A stretch of 64,000 nt of DNA from Icerya purchasi (lineage: Eukaryota; Arthropoda; Insecta; Hemiptera; Monophlebidae): NCBI GenBank assembly GCA_039619475.1, contig CM077115.1, forward strand, positions 58,224,864-58,288,863. The letters run 5' to 3'. Of the stretch, positions 25,995 through 37,684 are shown piece by piece. Position numbers and translations under genes: made by a program. Below the pieces are notes generated by a model that was not told the origin of the DNA, did no database searches, and saw only the letters and a program-made list of their open reading frames with translations. The first letter of the stretch is position 1; each line of letters starts with the position of its first letter.

Positions 25995-26640
25995 ATATAC
26001 ATTTTTGTAATGAGACGGTCGATTCCTTGGCTCGAGTTGCTGCTTCCTCTCGCTCCTTCTTTAAAAAAATTCCATCCTCCAACTTGAATCCCCTATGTAC
26101 TAAATTTCATCTTCAACTTTGGTCATATATTTACCCTTCCTCCTTCCGTAACGATCAATCCTTTTATCTGTCTGTACAACCTAGTCTTCCTTCTAATATC
26201 TGGTGTTCTTTGAGTTTCCTTCACTTCCCCGTTCCGTTGTCATTTCTAATAATTCGCTTGCGTTTTAGCCATTCTGCTCTTCCTTCCTCTCGTGTTCGCT
26301 TTTCCCTTGTTTCTTCTCCAAATTGTCCTCTTCACCCTATGGAGGCGGCGAATTGCGACGCCAATCACATCTTTTTTTTTGAATGTCCATCTCTTTCTGT
26401 TGAACGCGATATCCTATATTCTTATTTGCTGAAACTCAAGCTCCCTGCTCCTTATTGTGCATCTTATATTCTGTCCTTCTCTTCACCATCCATTATCTCA
26501 TCCGTTAGTTCCTTTATATTGTCCATATCTGACCGAATCAAAATTTAACTGACGGCTCTTTTCTTTTTTGTTGTTTCTGGGTGTAGGTCCTTGGCTGACG
26601 TGCCCAAAAGGGGGATCTAAAAAAAAAAAAAAAAAAAGTC
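25995..26640 (+). mobile_element. 5'-truncated copy of the same non-LTR family ending in poly(A)
   Basis: A 173-codon frame (26027-26548) reads LARVAASSRSFFKKIPSSNL, YLSVQPSLPSNIW and CDANHIFFFECPSLSVERD, then ILSFSSPSIIS, ending at a stop. DANHIFFFEC is a partial Cys/His motif of the kind that follows RNase H in these elements. The 3' UTR (TCCTTGGCTGACGTGCCC, then a GGGGG run) ends in an A-run at 26620-26637. It repeats the domain already present at 25.1-25.5 kb, so it is a separate insertion. Confidence 0.78.
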
Positions 26641-26974
26641 AATTTGTCTGCTATTATGACAACGTAAGAAGAATATGTAATTAGTTTTTCACCTTTCAAC
26701 GAATAAGTGTTGTGCTTTTTTTGTTATTATGTTGCACGATATAGTGACTCGTTGTGTCATGCGTGATAAAAGTGACGTTCTGAAAGTTACCCTTTCGCTA
26801 TTGTAATATCTTTAAAAGAAGAAAGATAAAAAGATCACCCTTTTTAATAATAACACTAAAAGGTAGAAAATATGAACAAAAAAAAATGCATTTTTTTCAA
26901 TATATTTATTTATTGTCGTTCGACAATGGAGCCATTTGTGACGAATATATTACATCTGTTAACAGTTAACTTAT

Positions 26975-27245
26975 CTAAATAATATTATACATATTTACAT
27001 TTTTTAGGTATGTTAATACATTTTCACAATTTAGTCTATCGTTGTAAAGAAGTTCTAGTATAGGTTTTCCTACCATGTCGCAGGCTGCCCGCCGCTGTGT
27101 TTCCTACTTTTTGCATGTGAATAAGTGGTCTACCGAGAAAGTCTCTGCGCAGACCTCACAAATGAGCGCCAGCGCTCCTTGTCGAGGATATACTTGTGGC
27201 TAAATGAACAGTGCCCTATTCTAAGTCTCGAAATAACTGTTTCGT
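26975..27245 (-). pseudogene. 3' end of another non-LTR retrotransposon ORF2 (zinc-knuckle tail)
   Basis: The minus strand reads YPRQGALALICEVCAETF, then SVDHLFTC and, after one stop, ETQRRAACDMVGKPILELLY with a tail ending LTYLKNVNMYNII and a TAG at 26977-26975. C-x2-C-x7-H-x4-C followed by an Arg-rich helix is the usual end of RNase-H-bearing non-LTR ORF2 proteins. It belongs to a family different from the pyrimidine-rich one. The plus-strand frame at 27125 is its shadow. Confidence 0.6.
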
Positions 27246-27389
27246 CTTGTCTTTTTGGCCAATTTTATTTAACGTTTACAATATTTATTCGATTATCGAA
27301 AAGCAACTTGCAATCTCGTTAATAATAAACTATGACTAAACAAATATTTTTTGAAGAAAAGAATTTTTTAATTGCGTTAGTAAAATCTA

Positions 27390-27790
27390 TCTCACTACAC
27401 CTATCTATTCATCATGCGCTTCCTTCTAACCCGCGCTTTTTTTATTTCCTCTTACTTCGGCGTTCTTTCATCGTTTCTATTATTCTCTTTTACGCCTTAA
27501 TCATTCGCTGTTACCTTCTTCTCATTTTCGTTTTTCCTGTAATATCTTTTTCCGTTTTGCCCTCTTTACCCAAACTATGTACCATTCTATGTGATTTGAA
27601 CCGTATTCGTTTTGAATGTCTGTCCCTCTCAGATGGATACTTTAATTTTTACATAAAACTCCACTTGATGTTTCCGCTTCTTTCTGTGCTTCTTGCATCT
27701 TATCAAGCCCTTCTTTGTCAATCATTCCTCTTTTTCGTTGTTTTATATTATTTATTTCTTTCCGAATTGCTATTTAACTACTGATTTCCC
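27390..27790 (+). mobile_element. Fragment of the pyrimidine-rich non-LTR family
   Basis: The frame LPSNPRFFYFLLLRRSFIVS, then ECLSLSDGYFNFYIKLHL, then LASYQALLCQSFLF follows the same order as the 3' domain at 26.1-26.5 kb (ECPSLSVERDILYSYLLKL, CASYILSF). The CCHC-like residues before ECLSL are lost. A poly(A) run at 27836-27850 may be its tail. Confidence 0.5.
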
Positions 27791-27894
27791 TTCCCTACAT
27801 TGCTTCTAGATATAGGATCTTTGTCATCGCACAGCAAAAAAAAAAAAAAAATTCTAGTTGGTAGTTTAAAAAAAAAAGTGTTTATACTATAAAA

Positions 27895-28030
27895 GCGCTA
27901 AACCGCGGGGTAGTTGGTTAGGCAGCGATGTTTAGTTAGAACTGGGTACGAATCCCGCGGCCGCACATTGTAACTTCCAGAAATTTCACTTGTGCGCTAA
28001 GTTAATTAATTGACGCGTCCAAGAAAAAAA
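27895..28030 (+). mobile_element. tRNA-derived SINE, family 1, copy 1
   Basis: A tRNA-like head has an A-box-like TAGTTGGTTAGGC (27911-27923) and a B-box-like GGGTACGAATCCC (27944-27956). The body has CCAGAAATTTCACTTGTGCG and TTAATTGACGCGTCC, then an A-rich tail. The second copy at 33871 shares the B box, AAATTTCACTT and TGACGC-x-C at the same spacing. It is not a functional tRNA: the acceptor stem does not close. Confidence 0.65.
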
Positions 28031-30059
28031 TGAAAATAAAAGAGGTACTAAAACGGTTCACGATTTTATATATGTATTATAGTTTAGCAAGTTCTTTATA
28101 AATTCTATCTTTCGCAAAGAATGTTTTTTTTTTTTTTTTTGGAAGTAAATGAATATCGCAAATGCTAAAAATAATAAAAGGTCTTTGTTTCTTAAAAATA
28201 AAATTATTCCTGGACGGGGGGTACACATTGTTTTTCAGACTGCCACCGAAATCCAGGTTGTTTCGCGAAAATAATTTAAGTTTTAATGCTACCGTCGTGG
28301 AAGTTTCAATTATTTTTTTAAAAAGTTTTTTATTTTACGCTGCAAGATTAATTCGTGTCTAAACCGTTCAAATTTACATCGCGCTGTCGTTATCTCTTCT
28401 GCTCTTCGGCTACGTGTAGCACATTACTATCACTCGTACATCGGGTGCGTGGCTCGTTAGGCGGACGCGCGTTGATTGTCCGTTAATCGGTTAAACTGAT
28501 TTATCGACCTTCTGAAATCCATTTTCCCTTCCAACTTCGACAAATTCTTCCGATAACAACACGCATCGTTAGCGGCTACTTCGAAACTACACCTTCAACC
28601 TTGCCATCGTTAAACAAAAATAACAACCTAACGCGGGGATGTCTCTTTTTCTTTTTCAAAGTCTTATTAACGATCTATACACAGGTGCGTAATGTTTATC
28701 AGTCTAATAACTAATACTGCATGAAAGTGTTTGCTCGACCTACCTGCCACGTTGAAAAAGTTGATTATCTTCAACATACCAAATGGTAAGAAATAAGACA
28801 GATATTATAAAAAAAACAAAAAACTGGTGAAATAGTTATGACACATACGTGAAATTCGTTTCGGACGCTTATTTTCCCTACCGTCGAAAATCACGCTGAT
28901 TACTTACTCGCAATAACAATAACTCGTATCAAAGGATCATACATATACGTCCGATATCATGGTTTATGCCATTTTATCGTTTCTTAATTCCATTCATTTC
29001 GGTTTTAAAAATCTTATACGTTGTGCAATACGCAAAGTTGCGAGCAACGGTTAAAAATGCTTATTTCTGAACCGAAGGGAATACTTAAAAAATTCCCCGG
29101 AATTTTTTCGTTACATGATACCGAAATATTAAATTTTGCATCTTTCCATTCGCGCTAGATATAAAACACGTTATTTATACGAAAAAAGAAAAAAACAAAA
29201 ATACTGTCCGAATAGAACGCTGAAGAAAGTGAGATCATCACAACAGGGCAATGCAGTGGTGATCTCATAAAGTAATTTCATCATTGCGCAATGACCAAAT
29301 ACAATCTAAAAGAGAAGATGAAATAAGAGATTTAGAGCTAAAAATAACTCTTACGACTTTTCAAAACATATCACATTGTTCGTCTTTTTATTCTAATGCG
29401 GTTTCATGTTCTTCTTTTTTTTTTAAAATTTACGTCTCTTTCAGATTATATATGTATATTACATTTACATTTTTACTAACGTCTGCTTTTCCCTTTCGAA
29501 AACGTTTACTCAATGTATGTATCGTATGTTTATAATTTTCATTATTTTTATTAAAAAGATTATTTATAGAATTTTTCAATCGCAACAAATATATATTTTA
29601 AATCAGCAATTCGCGCGGTACAACATTATCATGGTTCGATGTTCAAAATAATTGTTTCCAAAAAAAAAAAAAAAAATCAATCAAAATCGATTCAGATGCG
29701 TCGGACCGTTGATACGAAATCAGTCGCGATACAGATTATTTTATCCTAAATATATATATATATATACCGTAGAACTCCAATATCGGAAGAAAAAAAAACC
29801 GAAAGTCCAATGTAAGAACTTTTAGCACAAAGAAGATATTAAAGAAATTCTCGAACTTTGCCCGACTTTTATATATTTATCGACGGGGCCGTGCCCAGAA
29901 TTATGACGGGCGGAGGGGTTAAATTTTTTTCCGCATATTTATTTTATAAATAATTATACTATTAATAACTTTCATCATTTTGATTCATATATTAATAATT
30001 TAAATAAATGAATTACCGCATAAACATTGATAAAAATTACATATATTATTATCAGTGTA
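28031..30059. other. Unassigned stretch between retrotransposon copies
   Basis: 28370-28700 is GC-richer unique sequence. A short hairpin GAGATCATCAC / GTGGTGATCTC lies at about 29231-29267 with a 15-base loop. No gene recognised. Confidence 0.5.
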
Positions 30060-31150
30060 CTATTCCCGATCATAACAATCTCGCTTACTTTTCTTTCAAT
30101 TTTGCAGATCTCTCCAATCCTATTCCACTTTCCTTTGTCCTCCAAATCCCTTTCCCATGCAACAGTTATACAGGAATTCCAAAGTTATATCGAATCCCAT
30201 TTTCCTTCCCATACAGCTATTTTTAGGGATGGTTCGAAGGGGCCTAATGGAGTTGGAGCTTCTTTCATCCTTCCGAGCATTCATTTCTCTGAATCTTTTC
30301 GTCTCCCTTCCTTTTGTACTATCTTTACGGCCGAGTTAATGGCCATTATTCTACGTTCCATAATTTATATTTCTTCCCATCGTTCTTCTTCTTCTGAATA
30401 TTTAATTATCTCCGACTCCGTGTGTGCTCTTAAAGCTATTTCCTCACATTTCCCCTCGAACTCCTCTGACCTTTTTATCCTCCGTATTCGCTCTCTCATT
30501 CACATTCTTTTCTCACTTCATGCTATCCGTATTGATATGTTCTGAGTGGTTCTCCCAGTCATATGGTGATAGACGGTAACGAAATATTCCTTGGCTCAGA
30601 TTGCTGTGTATCCTCCCGCCTTTTTTTCTCTAAAATTCCCGTTTCTAATTTACTCCCTTTGTGTAAAAAGTTTCCTGTTAGATTTTTGTCAGATTTTTAC
30701 GTTTCTTCCTTTTCTAACCAACCTTCCTTTTATTTTTCCATCCAACCTTTTCCTTCGCTTCGCCGTTCCATTATTGTCTCTATTAGCCCCGTTTACGTCT
30801 TAATCATACTATTCTTCCTTCCTCACGTTTGCGTTTTCATCTCGCTTTATCCCCTAATTATCCTCTTCATTCTGGCGACGAAGTGGTCCGTGATCCTGAC
30901 CATATCTTCTTTGAATATCCATCCCTCGTGAACGAACGCATATCTTTGTACTCCAATCTGTTATCACTTAAGAGCTCCCTAATGCTTATTGTGCCTCGTA
31001 TATCTTATCGTTTCCGTCGATCTCCGTTGTTTCTATCCTCAGTTCTTTTATCTTATCAATATTTGACACCGACTTTACATCTAACTGATCTTTCTCTCTC
31101 GTGTCGTTTCTGGGCGAAGATCCTTTGTTGACATGCTCCGGGGGGGGGGG
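30060..31150 (+). mobile_element. Fragment of the pyrimidine-rich non-LTR family with recognisable RNase H
   Basis: The frame begins within the linker after RT and gives FRDGSKGPNGVGASFILP (30225), CTIFTAELMAIILRSI (30320) and YLIISDSVCALKAISSHF (30395). These supply the D, E and D residues of RNase H. After a break come NEIFLGSDCCVSSRLFFSKI (30577) and DPDHIFFEYPSLVNERISLY (30890). The end is a GGGGGGGGGG run near 31140. It is 5'-truncated, with frameshifts near 30545 and 30800. Best-preserved RNase H of the family in this window. Confidence 0.78.
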
Positions 31151-31933
31151 TTAAAAAACACTAAATTTCAACTGCTGCCTTTTATGTGTGGAATATTTTT
31201 AGCTTTAATATATGCTGGGCACGTGGCGATAATTGTATATCTGACTATCCCTGCGCTAACACTCCGGAAAATACGGAAAATAAAAAGTTTGACACAGTCC
31301 TTCATAGTGTGAGACCAGCATCCGCGAGTAAACAACACGTTTCTTTTTTCCGATTCGAATGATGACATCCGACTATTCCAGAAAAAGTAGTCTCCGATAG
31401 AGCTGAAATATTAAGGCCTCCTTATCCGAGATTGGACATAAAATTAAAACGCACTGCTCCGTATGTCGTGGCAAGACGCATCTTCTTTTATGTCATAAAT
31501 TATACACATAGGGGGCCACATTTTGACTGGGCTCGCCCCTCTTCTATGCTATATTTATTTCCATTTCCAACCCCGTTCAACTATGTTCCTCCCTCTTCAG
31601 TTTCCTCCTAAAACATAAATTATTTCCCAATTACAAATTTCAATTTATTCAGAGGTAGCGTATAAAACGAAAAAATGCTTTCATTTATTATATTTTCACC
31701 CATGTACACAAACACACACACTGCTGCGGAAATTATTTACAGCGAGAAAACCGTTTTCACAAGCCCAACTCGTCAAGTGACCGCGAAAATATATGAAAAA
31801 GCGCGCGAGGAACTCTGAGACGTTTGTCAATTATGACAACGTGTTGTTTTTTTGTTTTTTTAGTTAATCTGGTTTGCATATAGCATTAAGTGTATTTTCC
31901 GCTATGAAAATTAAAATCGTACGGTTCTATATA

Positions 31934-32456
31934 ATGGGTAAAATAAACGGTTTACCCCCATCATCGGATGAATTGGAAAATTACTCAAACCGAGAAATTT
32001 CCAAAAGATCACATGTTTTGGATTCGCCCGCGAAACATATCAAGAAAGCAAAAATTGAACCAGAAGACGCGTTGTTGCCTCTTAAGAGAAAGCCAAATGA
32101 CGCCGAAAAATTCACACCGAGGTCCTAGAAAATTGTTTAAAAAGAGTTTGTATTGAAAATCTAGCTACCGCGAAAGCAAATAAAATCCGATCTGGATAAT
32201 AACATCGGAAAGAAGAGAAGTATTGTAGTGAAATTGAACTTCAAAGCATACAGATTCGAGATATCGGATGAAATCCAATGTTTAAAACGAGCACCGAGTA
32301 AGAAGATTTGGAATCCTGCAAAACCAGTAAGTGCGTCATATTCATACTCATCTTACAAATCGTATGTTGTTTACGCGCTTTTGTAATTATTTTAAACGTT
32401 TTTTTTAAATTCACATTTTTTTTTTTCAGATCTGAAAATACATTTGAAATAATAAG
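31934..32456 (+). pseudogene. Unrecognised coding-like island with a plausible 103-bp intron
   Basis: From ATG 31934 the frame gives MGKINGLPPSSDELENYSN, then KRSHVLDSPAKHIKKAKIEP and a stop at 32126. Another frame continues with SIVVKLNFKAYRFEISDEIQ and KKIWNPAKP, ending at CCA|GTAAGT (32327). A T-rich acceptor TTTTTTTTTTTTCAG ends at 32429. The charged, nuclear-protein-like composition differs from the flanks. The frame break makes it a decayed gene or a misread; the family is not recognised. Confidence 0.3.
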
Positions 32457-32459
32457 GCC

Positions 32460-33870
32460 TTGTATAGTTCCAAAATTGGAAAACAACCTACCAAAGTAAA
32501 ATGACACACACACACACACACACATATACACCGTTGGTAGGAATGATATTGGACGCTTTTGCTTGGACATTATGCGACAGTAAAACTAAGGAAATAGTCT
32601 CGCTATCGAACCAATTATAAAAACTTTGCCCATACTTCCTAAACGTATAAGATGTATGACTGATAAAGCACCAAATTCATTTTAGCACCCCCCCCCCCGT
32701 AATTTAAACTGTAGCCGTGAGATTTTCACCGTTACTCGTATGGGGCTTACTCTCTAATGAACAGAGTATCGGAAAAATCAAAACCGACTGTTACGATCTA
32801 TTGCTAGCCTGTTAGCGGGCGAATAGTATCACAGATGGACGACGAAAACCCGCTCGTTAATTGTTAATCCGCTCTCTTTAAATGTTCACGTTTCCGAGTG
32901 AAAAAAACTTTACCCCTCGGTATCTTTGTGTTGTTATAACTGGCAAAGTAAGAAAAACGTGGGAAATCGTCGAAAAGAAAAAATAAAACATTGTTACGGA
33001 AGTTGGCAGCATTTAGTGGTACAAGCACTACAAGCGAGTCGAATGACGACTCGGTTTTTTCTGTATTTAAAGTTTCTTTCGAAATGATCTGGTAGCGGTA
33101 GGGGGGCAGTGAGCAAAGTCATCAGCGCGAATTAAATACGTACGGTCTTAACCTTGAAAGGGAAAATCCGAAGAAACGCGGACTAAAATGTTCAGGTACG
33201 GCGACAATTCAGTCCGACGTGTTAATTAAACAACTTCAGTCAATTGGAACTATCGCGCTGGAAGAAGACGTCTCTCGCTATCGTCGATAGAAAAATTTGC
33301 CTAATTAGCTAAATTAATTAATTAGCCATTTAGCCGGTAAATAAATTCGTTTATGCACGCGGCAGACGGTATAGCTCATTAATTGGGTACTCCGTACGCA
33401 TGTAATAACACCTCTCCGTGACTACGTATGTACCGGAGATGACCGTGTTTCTTACCGCCTCTGATAACGTCTTCCTAACGCACGGCACGTAACGTACGTA
33501 TTACTACAATAATAATTCGGTTATAATATTATTTCGATAATGCCCGCGCGTGACCTTAAAATATACCGCTATATAACGAATCAGAATAATGCGTTTCCGA
33601 CTCTCTGCGGTCGTAGTGTGCGCACAATACGTTGAAACAAGCCTGCGTTTTATAAATTAGCCAGAGCTTCACAGAATGCCGATCGATCTTACAAAACCAA
33701 ACTCGCAACTTCTCGTGGCTTTTTCCTGTAACCGGAGATTGAGTAAACTAATTTAGCCGATATTCGGAGCAAAGATTAACTCTCATCGGTACAATTCGAT
33801 ATAATAAACGGAAATTTAAAAATGTTTTAAATTCAACAACATTTGAAACAAAAAAGAAACAACAAAAATT
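32460..33870. other. GC-richer unique stretch, no gene recognised
   Basis: After a (CA)n run (32503-32523) and a poly-C run (32688-32698), 32.75-33.80 kb has balanced composition and few transposon signs but no convincing open frame. It may be regulatory or conserved noncoding sequence. Confidence 0.4.
33296..33395. promoter_or_regulatory. Cluster of TAATTA homeodomain-type sites in a GC-richer unique stretch
   Basis: CTAATTAGCTAAATTAATTA and ATTAGCCATTTAGCC, then CATTAATTGGG, pack at least four ATTA/TAAT cores into under 100 bp. The surrounding 32.75-33.80 kb is less AT-rich than the window average and has no transposon match I can see. It is only a candidate cis-regulatory module. Confidence 0.2.
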
Positions 33871-33975
33871 TAGGCTACCAAGGCTGTGTTTTGTCCGAGT
33901 AAGACCCCTGGTTCGAATTTCGTTGTTCGAAAAATTTCACTTATAATGTCAGTAGCTGACGCACTGGAAAAACAC
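33871..33975 (+). mobile_element. tRNA-derived SINE, family 1, copy 2
   Basis: The copy has a good B box GGTTCGAATTTCG (33910-33922), AAATTTCACTTATAATGTCA, GCTGACGCACTGG and an A/CA-rich tail. The A-box region (CTACCAAGGCTGTG) is eroded. Shared tail motifs tie it to 27895-28030. Confidence 0.55.
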
Positions 33976-36366
33976 ACACAATTTAGCTTATTAAAACATT
34001 TTTGTAGCTCTTTTAAATGAATAAATTAACAGCTGAAAATAAGTTGTCTCATTCAGATTTCAGTACATAAGCTAAATTTATTATAAATTTCTGTTCAGTT
34101 TTCAGGCGGGAGAACGTTAAATGTTTCTAGAAAATCATTCATATTCATTTTAAATATTTCTTCATCGCGTTCATAATTGTGTTACCATTTTATTACTACA
34201 TATTATTCGCCTATGTGTTTTATCTATAAAATTATCGAATGTTCTTTTTTCTTTTCGTTAATATCTTCCATATTGCCCCGTTTATTAAAATATGGTCTTG
34301 CTTTGTTTTTTACTTATATCTTGCACTTCCCTTTGCGCATCGTCGCTATATCGTTTTTTTTTTAAACTGTTAATATGTGGCCGAATCGAAATTTACATAA
34401 CGATTTCTTCTTTTTTTTTTTTTTTTTTTAATTTCTGTTTCTTGCTGAACGGTTTTTGGTTTGGGCGCTTTTTCAACCCCTCCCCAGAAATTTTTTTTAT
34501 TTCAGAATCAACTATTTAAAGGGGGGTTCGTATTTTTAATTGAAAATATGAATTTACCCCGTCGGTTAAAAGAAATATTCCGTGTTTAGGGTGTAATCCG
34601 AAAAATTTGGAATGCGTATTACGATATTACGAAAAAAAAAAAAAAATTATTATCACAACCTTTGATAGAACGCGTGGTAGTGTATAACAACGGTTGCTTA
34701 TTATCAAAAAAGCAAAATAGCGTTATCAAAATCTGCATCTTTGCATTGTTATCTACCAGCAAACTTTCACAATTTCATACAAAGCAATTCACCACCTTCA
34801 TTCTGTTATATTCCGATAATCTTTTGAAATCCGATTACAATTTTATACACTAATATAGAGATCCGATTAATATTAAAAATCATTTCAAATAAACAAACCG
34901 TGTTTTCAAAAAAGACTTGGTAGAAATTTTAGGAAATAGCTTCTTTTTTTTTTACGAAAGCAGGTACAAAGCAAGAACGAATAAATGTCACGCAGCGGCG
35001 AATGGTGGTAAAAAGCATGATGATGGCCGTAATTAATAACGAAAGTACCTCATTTCCGTAGCAGTAACAATTTTAAAATGCAATTTTAAATGATTAACTT
35101 AGTGGACGAATTAAAGCAGTACGACGACGGTAACTGGTACAAACTGGTATACATTAACGATGACGCTGAGGGGAAAAAAGTAATCGTTCGTTGCAGTACG
35201 AACGTGTGCGTAAATCTGCTATATTCGTTTGATTGTTACGATTATTGCGCTACAGCAACGGAGAGATGTGACCAAGAAAGAATAAGAGCAACTTAATAGC
35301 TGCGATGAACTAGAATCACGTAACATCGTGCCTCGGCGGACATATTAACCGGCCAGTCGCACCATTACCGCAACCACATGATGAAATACACTGTCAACCG
35401 AAAATAGCATTGTTCCTCCTAAACGTATTATTAAATTCTTCTTATTGGTCGGAAAGTGAAAATTCACCAGAGCTTTCTTAATTTTTCCTACGATTTTCCT
35501 GGAAGTAATGAAAATCAAAAAGTGAATGAAGAAATCATCACACGATACACTTTTTCTCTAAAAACAAAACAAAAAAAAAAAAAACGATATTAGTACCCAT
35601 AATTTTTCCCAATGCCGATAACAGCGCTGTAAAAAATTGTAATCTCGCTAATGATGTAAGCAACTCTCTCGCTGCTTGATTAACGCTGTACAGTGAGCTA
35701 CAGTGACCGTACCGCAGCATGTTTTTATGACAAACGAAGGTACGACCGATCTCTTTTAATGGCACTTATCGAAAGAGCATAGCACGGCTGTACTCCTCTC
35801 GCCCAAAGAGAGTTTGGCACTACGAGCTAATGATGATCTGTTCGCCGGTTCTCTGTTCTTTCCTCTACTGTTTCGTAGCTGAAACGCAACGGAACAAGAC
35901 GATAATGCGAATAGGACCTACGGCGGTCGCGATAGAACAGCTAAAGAAATTTACCCACGTTGTGCTGTGCTGGTGGATTATCAGTTTTCATTTAACTTAT
36001 ACTTACATGCTAACGAAACGACAAATCAGTACCATTATTTCACAAGCAGCGGACTTAATAACGGCAGTGCTCGATTTATATTTTTATTTCCGTTGTCAGT
36101 GGTAAAAACTTAAAAAGTCTTCGATAACGACCTCGCGCAGAGAATAAAAAGAATCAAGATCGCACATTTTGTGTGACGAACCAGAACAACAAGTTTTTTT
36201 CTCTTTAAAACGCAGAAATGGAGAGCAAAATGAAAGAAACGCTTATTACGAAGAACCGCACAAGATCACTAGATGTTAAGAGTGCTGTCCGGTAGACCAG
36301 TGTTTGAAGAAAGTGACACTGCTTGCCTTCATTTGAGGAAGTCTGCGAGACTCCTATATTAAATAT
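33976..36366. other. Unassigned stretch with coding-like islands
   Basis: 35.0-36.15 kb is GC-richer. Frames such as 35090-35296 (MINLVDELKQYDDGNWYKLV) and 35830-36105 (MMICSPVLCSFLYCFVAETQ) look less AT-driven than elsewhere, but I recognise no domain and no splice structure. Confidence 0.35.
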
Positions 36367-36693
36367 AAAATTACATCGAGGTTTCCTTGGGAGCATCCAC
36401 TCTGCCTTCATCATGCTCTGGTTATCTTATTGTAGATCGTATAATGCAACCTTTAAAAGTTGATTTTATGGGTAATAAACACACTCAATTTCATTTTAAC
36501 AAAATTTTTTGGCAGTAAAATAGAAAGAATGGTTAAATTCTAAAAATGTTGTAATATTTACCCGAAAAAGTGAAAAAAACGTCAAAAGCCCAATCATTAT
36601 TCTTAGTAAAATATTGCAGGAATACTTCTTGAAAAATGTTTTCATATCTCTTCCTATCTGTCTTTCTTAAAAAATATATATACTCGTATATAT

Positions 36694-36933
36694 GTAAAGT
36701 AAGTCCCATACCCTTGACAGGGCGTTGGAGATTGTGAAGTGTTAAGGTTCACAATGTATTAAGCCCGACGGTATTGATGAGAGTAGGTGGGGCTTTACTT
36801 TCTCAGATTTATATGGTACCTAATTTTTTAAGATTGGGTAAAGCTGGGAGCGACTTGAATCCGGAACGAGATAAGTCTCAATAACTTTTGGTTTAGAAAC
36901 CAAGCACCTTAACTATTAGGCAACTGTGCTACC
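36694..36933 (-). mobile_element. tRNA-derived SINE, family 2, copy 1
   Basis: On the minus strand the head reads GGTAGCACAGTTGCCTAATA, then GTTAAGGTGCTTGGTTTC, a degenerate B-box area and GAGACTTATCTCGTTCCGGA. The tail CTCCAACGCCCTGTCAAGGG ends in GTATGGGACTTACTTTAC. The copy at 42017-42260 shares both ends and the GGAACGAGA-x-AAGTCTCAA block. Its tail lies in the left arm of the large palindrome, its head in the centre; a tail-only partner (37064-37155) is in the right arm. Confidence 0.75.
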
Positions 36934-36994
<61 letters not shown>

Positions 36995-37013
36995 GTATGT
37001 GTATGTGTGTGTG
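36933..37013 (+). repeat. (TA)n-(TG)n microsatellite at the centre of the large palindrome
   Basis: A TA run with one CA interruption changes into TATG/TGTG repeats. It abuts the head of the SINE at 36694-36933. Confidence 0.95.
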
Positions 37014-37684
37014 AGCTTCCTGACCCAGATCTTGGTTCTTCTGTAGTGCTTATAAAAGAATTGTCATCAATACCGTTGGGCTTAGTACATTGTGAACCTT
37101 AACACTTTACAATCTCCAACGCCCTGTCAAGAGTATGTGACTTACTTTACATATATACGAGTATATATATTTTTTAAGAAAGACAAATAGGAAGAGATAT
37201 GAAAACTTAACATTTTTCAAGAAGTATTCCTGCAATAATATGATTTTGCTAAGAATAATGATTGGGCTTTTGACGTTTTTTTCACTTTTTCGGGTAAATA
37301 TTACAACATTTTTAGAATTTAACCATTCTTTCTAGTTACACTTTTTACTACCAAAAAATTTTGTTAAAATGAGTGTGGTTACTACTATAAAATCGACTTT
37401 TAAAGGTTGCATGATACGACCTACAATACGATAACCAGCTTGATGAAGGCAGGGTAGAGCTCCAAAGGAAACCTCGAAGCAATTTTTGAATTCGCTATGC
37501 CACTATATTTTTTTTTTGCTGTAGAAATGTAAATATAATCTAAAGAATAATAGAAAAACGCCAATTTCCCAGAATATATTGATAGGAATTCACGAGTTTC
37601 GAGTGAGGAATATGAAGAAGTTTAATCCTAAATCTTTCACCAAGATGAAGTCTTTGAAAAAAAAAGGCAGGAGGTCAGTTTCGG

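Larger units (their letters stand above)
36367..37486. repeat. Large inverted repeat with arms of about 415 bp
   Basis: The left arm (about 36367-36780) and right arm (37064-37486) are reverse complements with scattered differences. Matching landmarks are ATCGAGGTTTCCTTGGGAGC / GAGCTCCAAAGGAAACCTCG, the poly-A-containing GGGCTTTTGACGTTTTTTTC, and the SINE tail CAGGGCGTTGGAGATTGTGA. The 283-bp centre holds the head of a tRNA-type SINE and a (TA)n(TG)n tract. No transposase is visible. Confidence 0.85.

Noticed and set aside
27895..27970. Possible tRNA gene
   Set aside because: Box-like motifs are present, but there is no closing acceptor stem, and a shared tail with 33871 shows it is a SINE.
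29231..29267. Hairpin considered as a microRNA precursor
   Set aside because: The stem is only about 11-12 bp, too short for a pre-miRNA.
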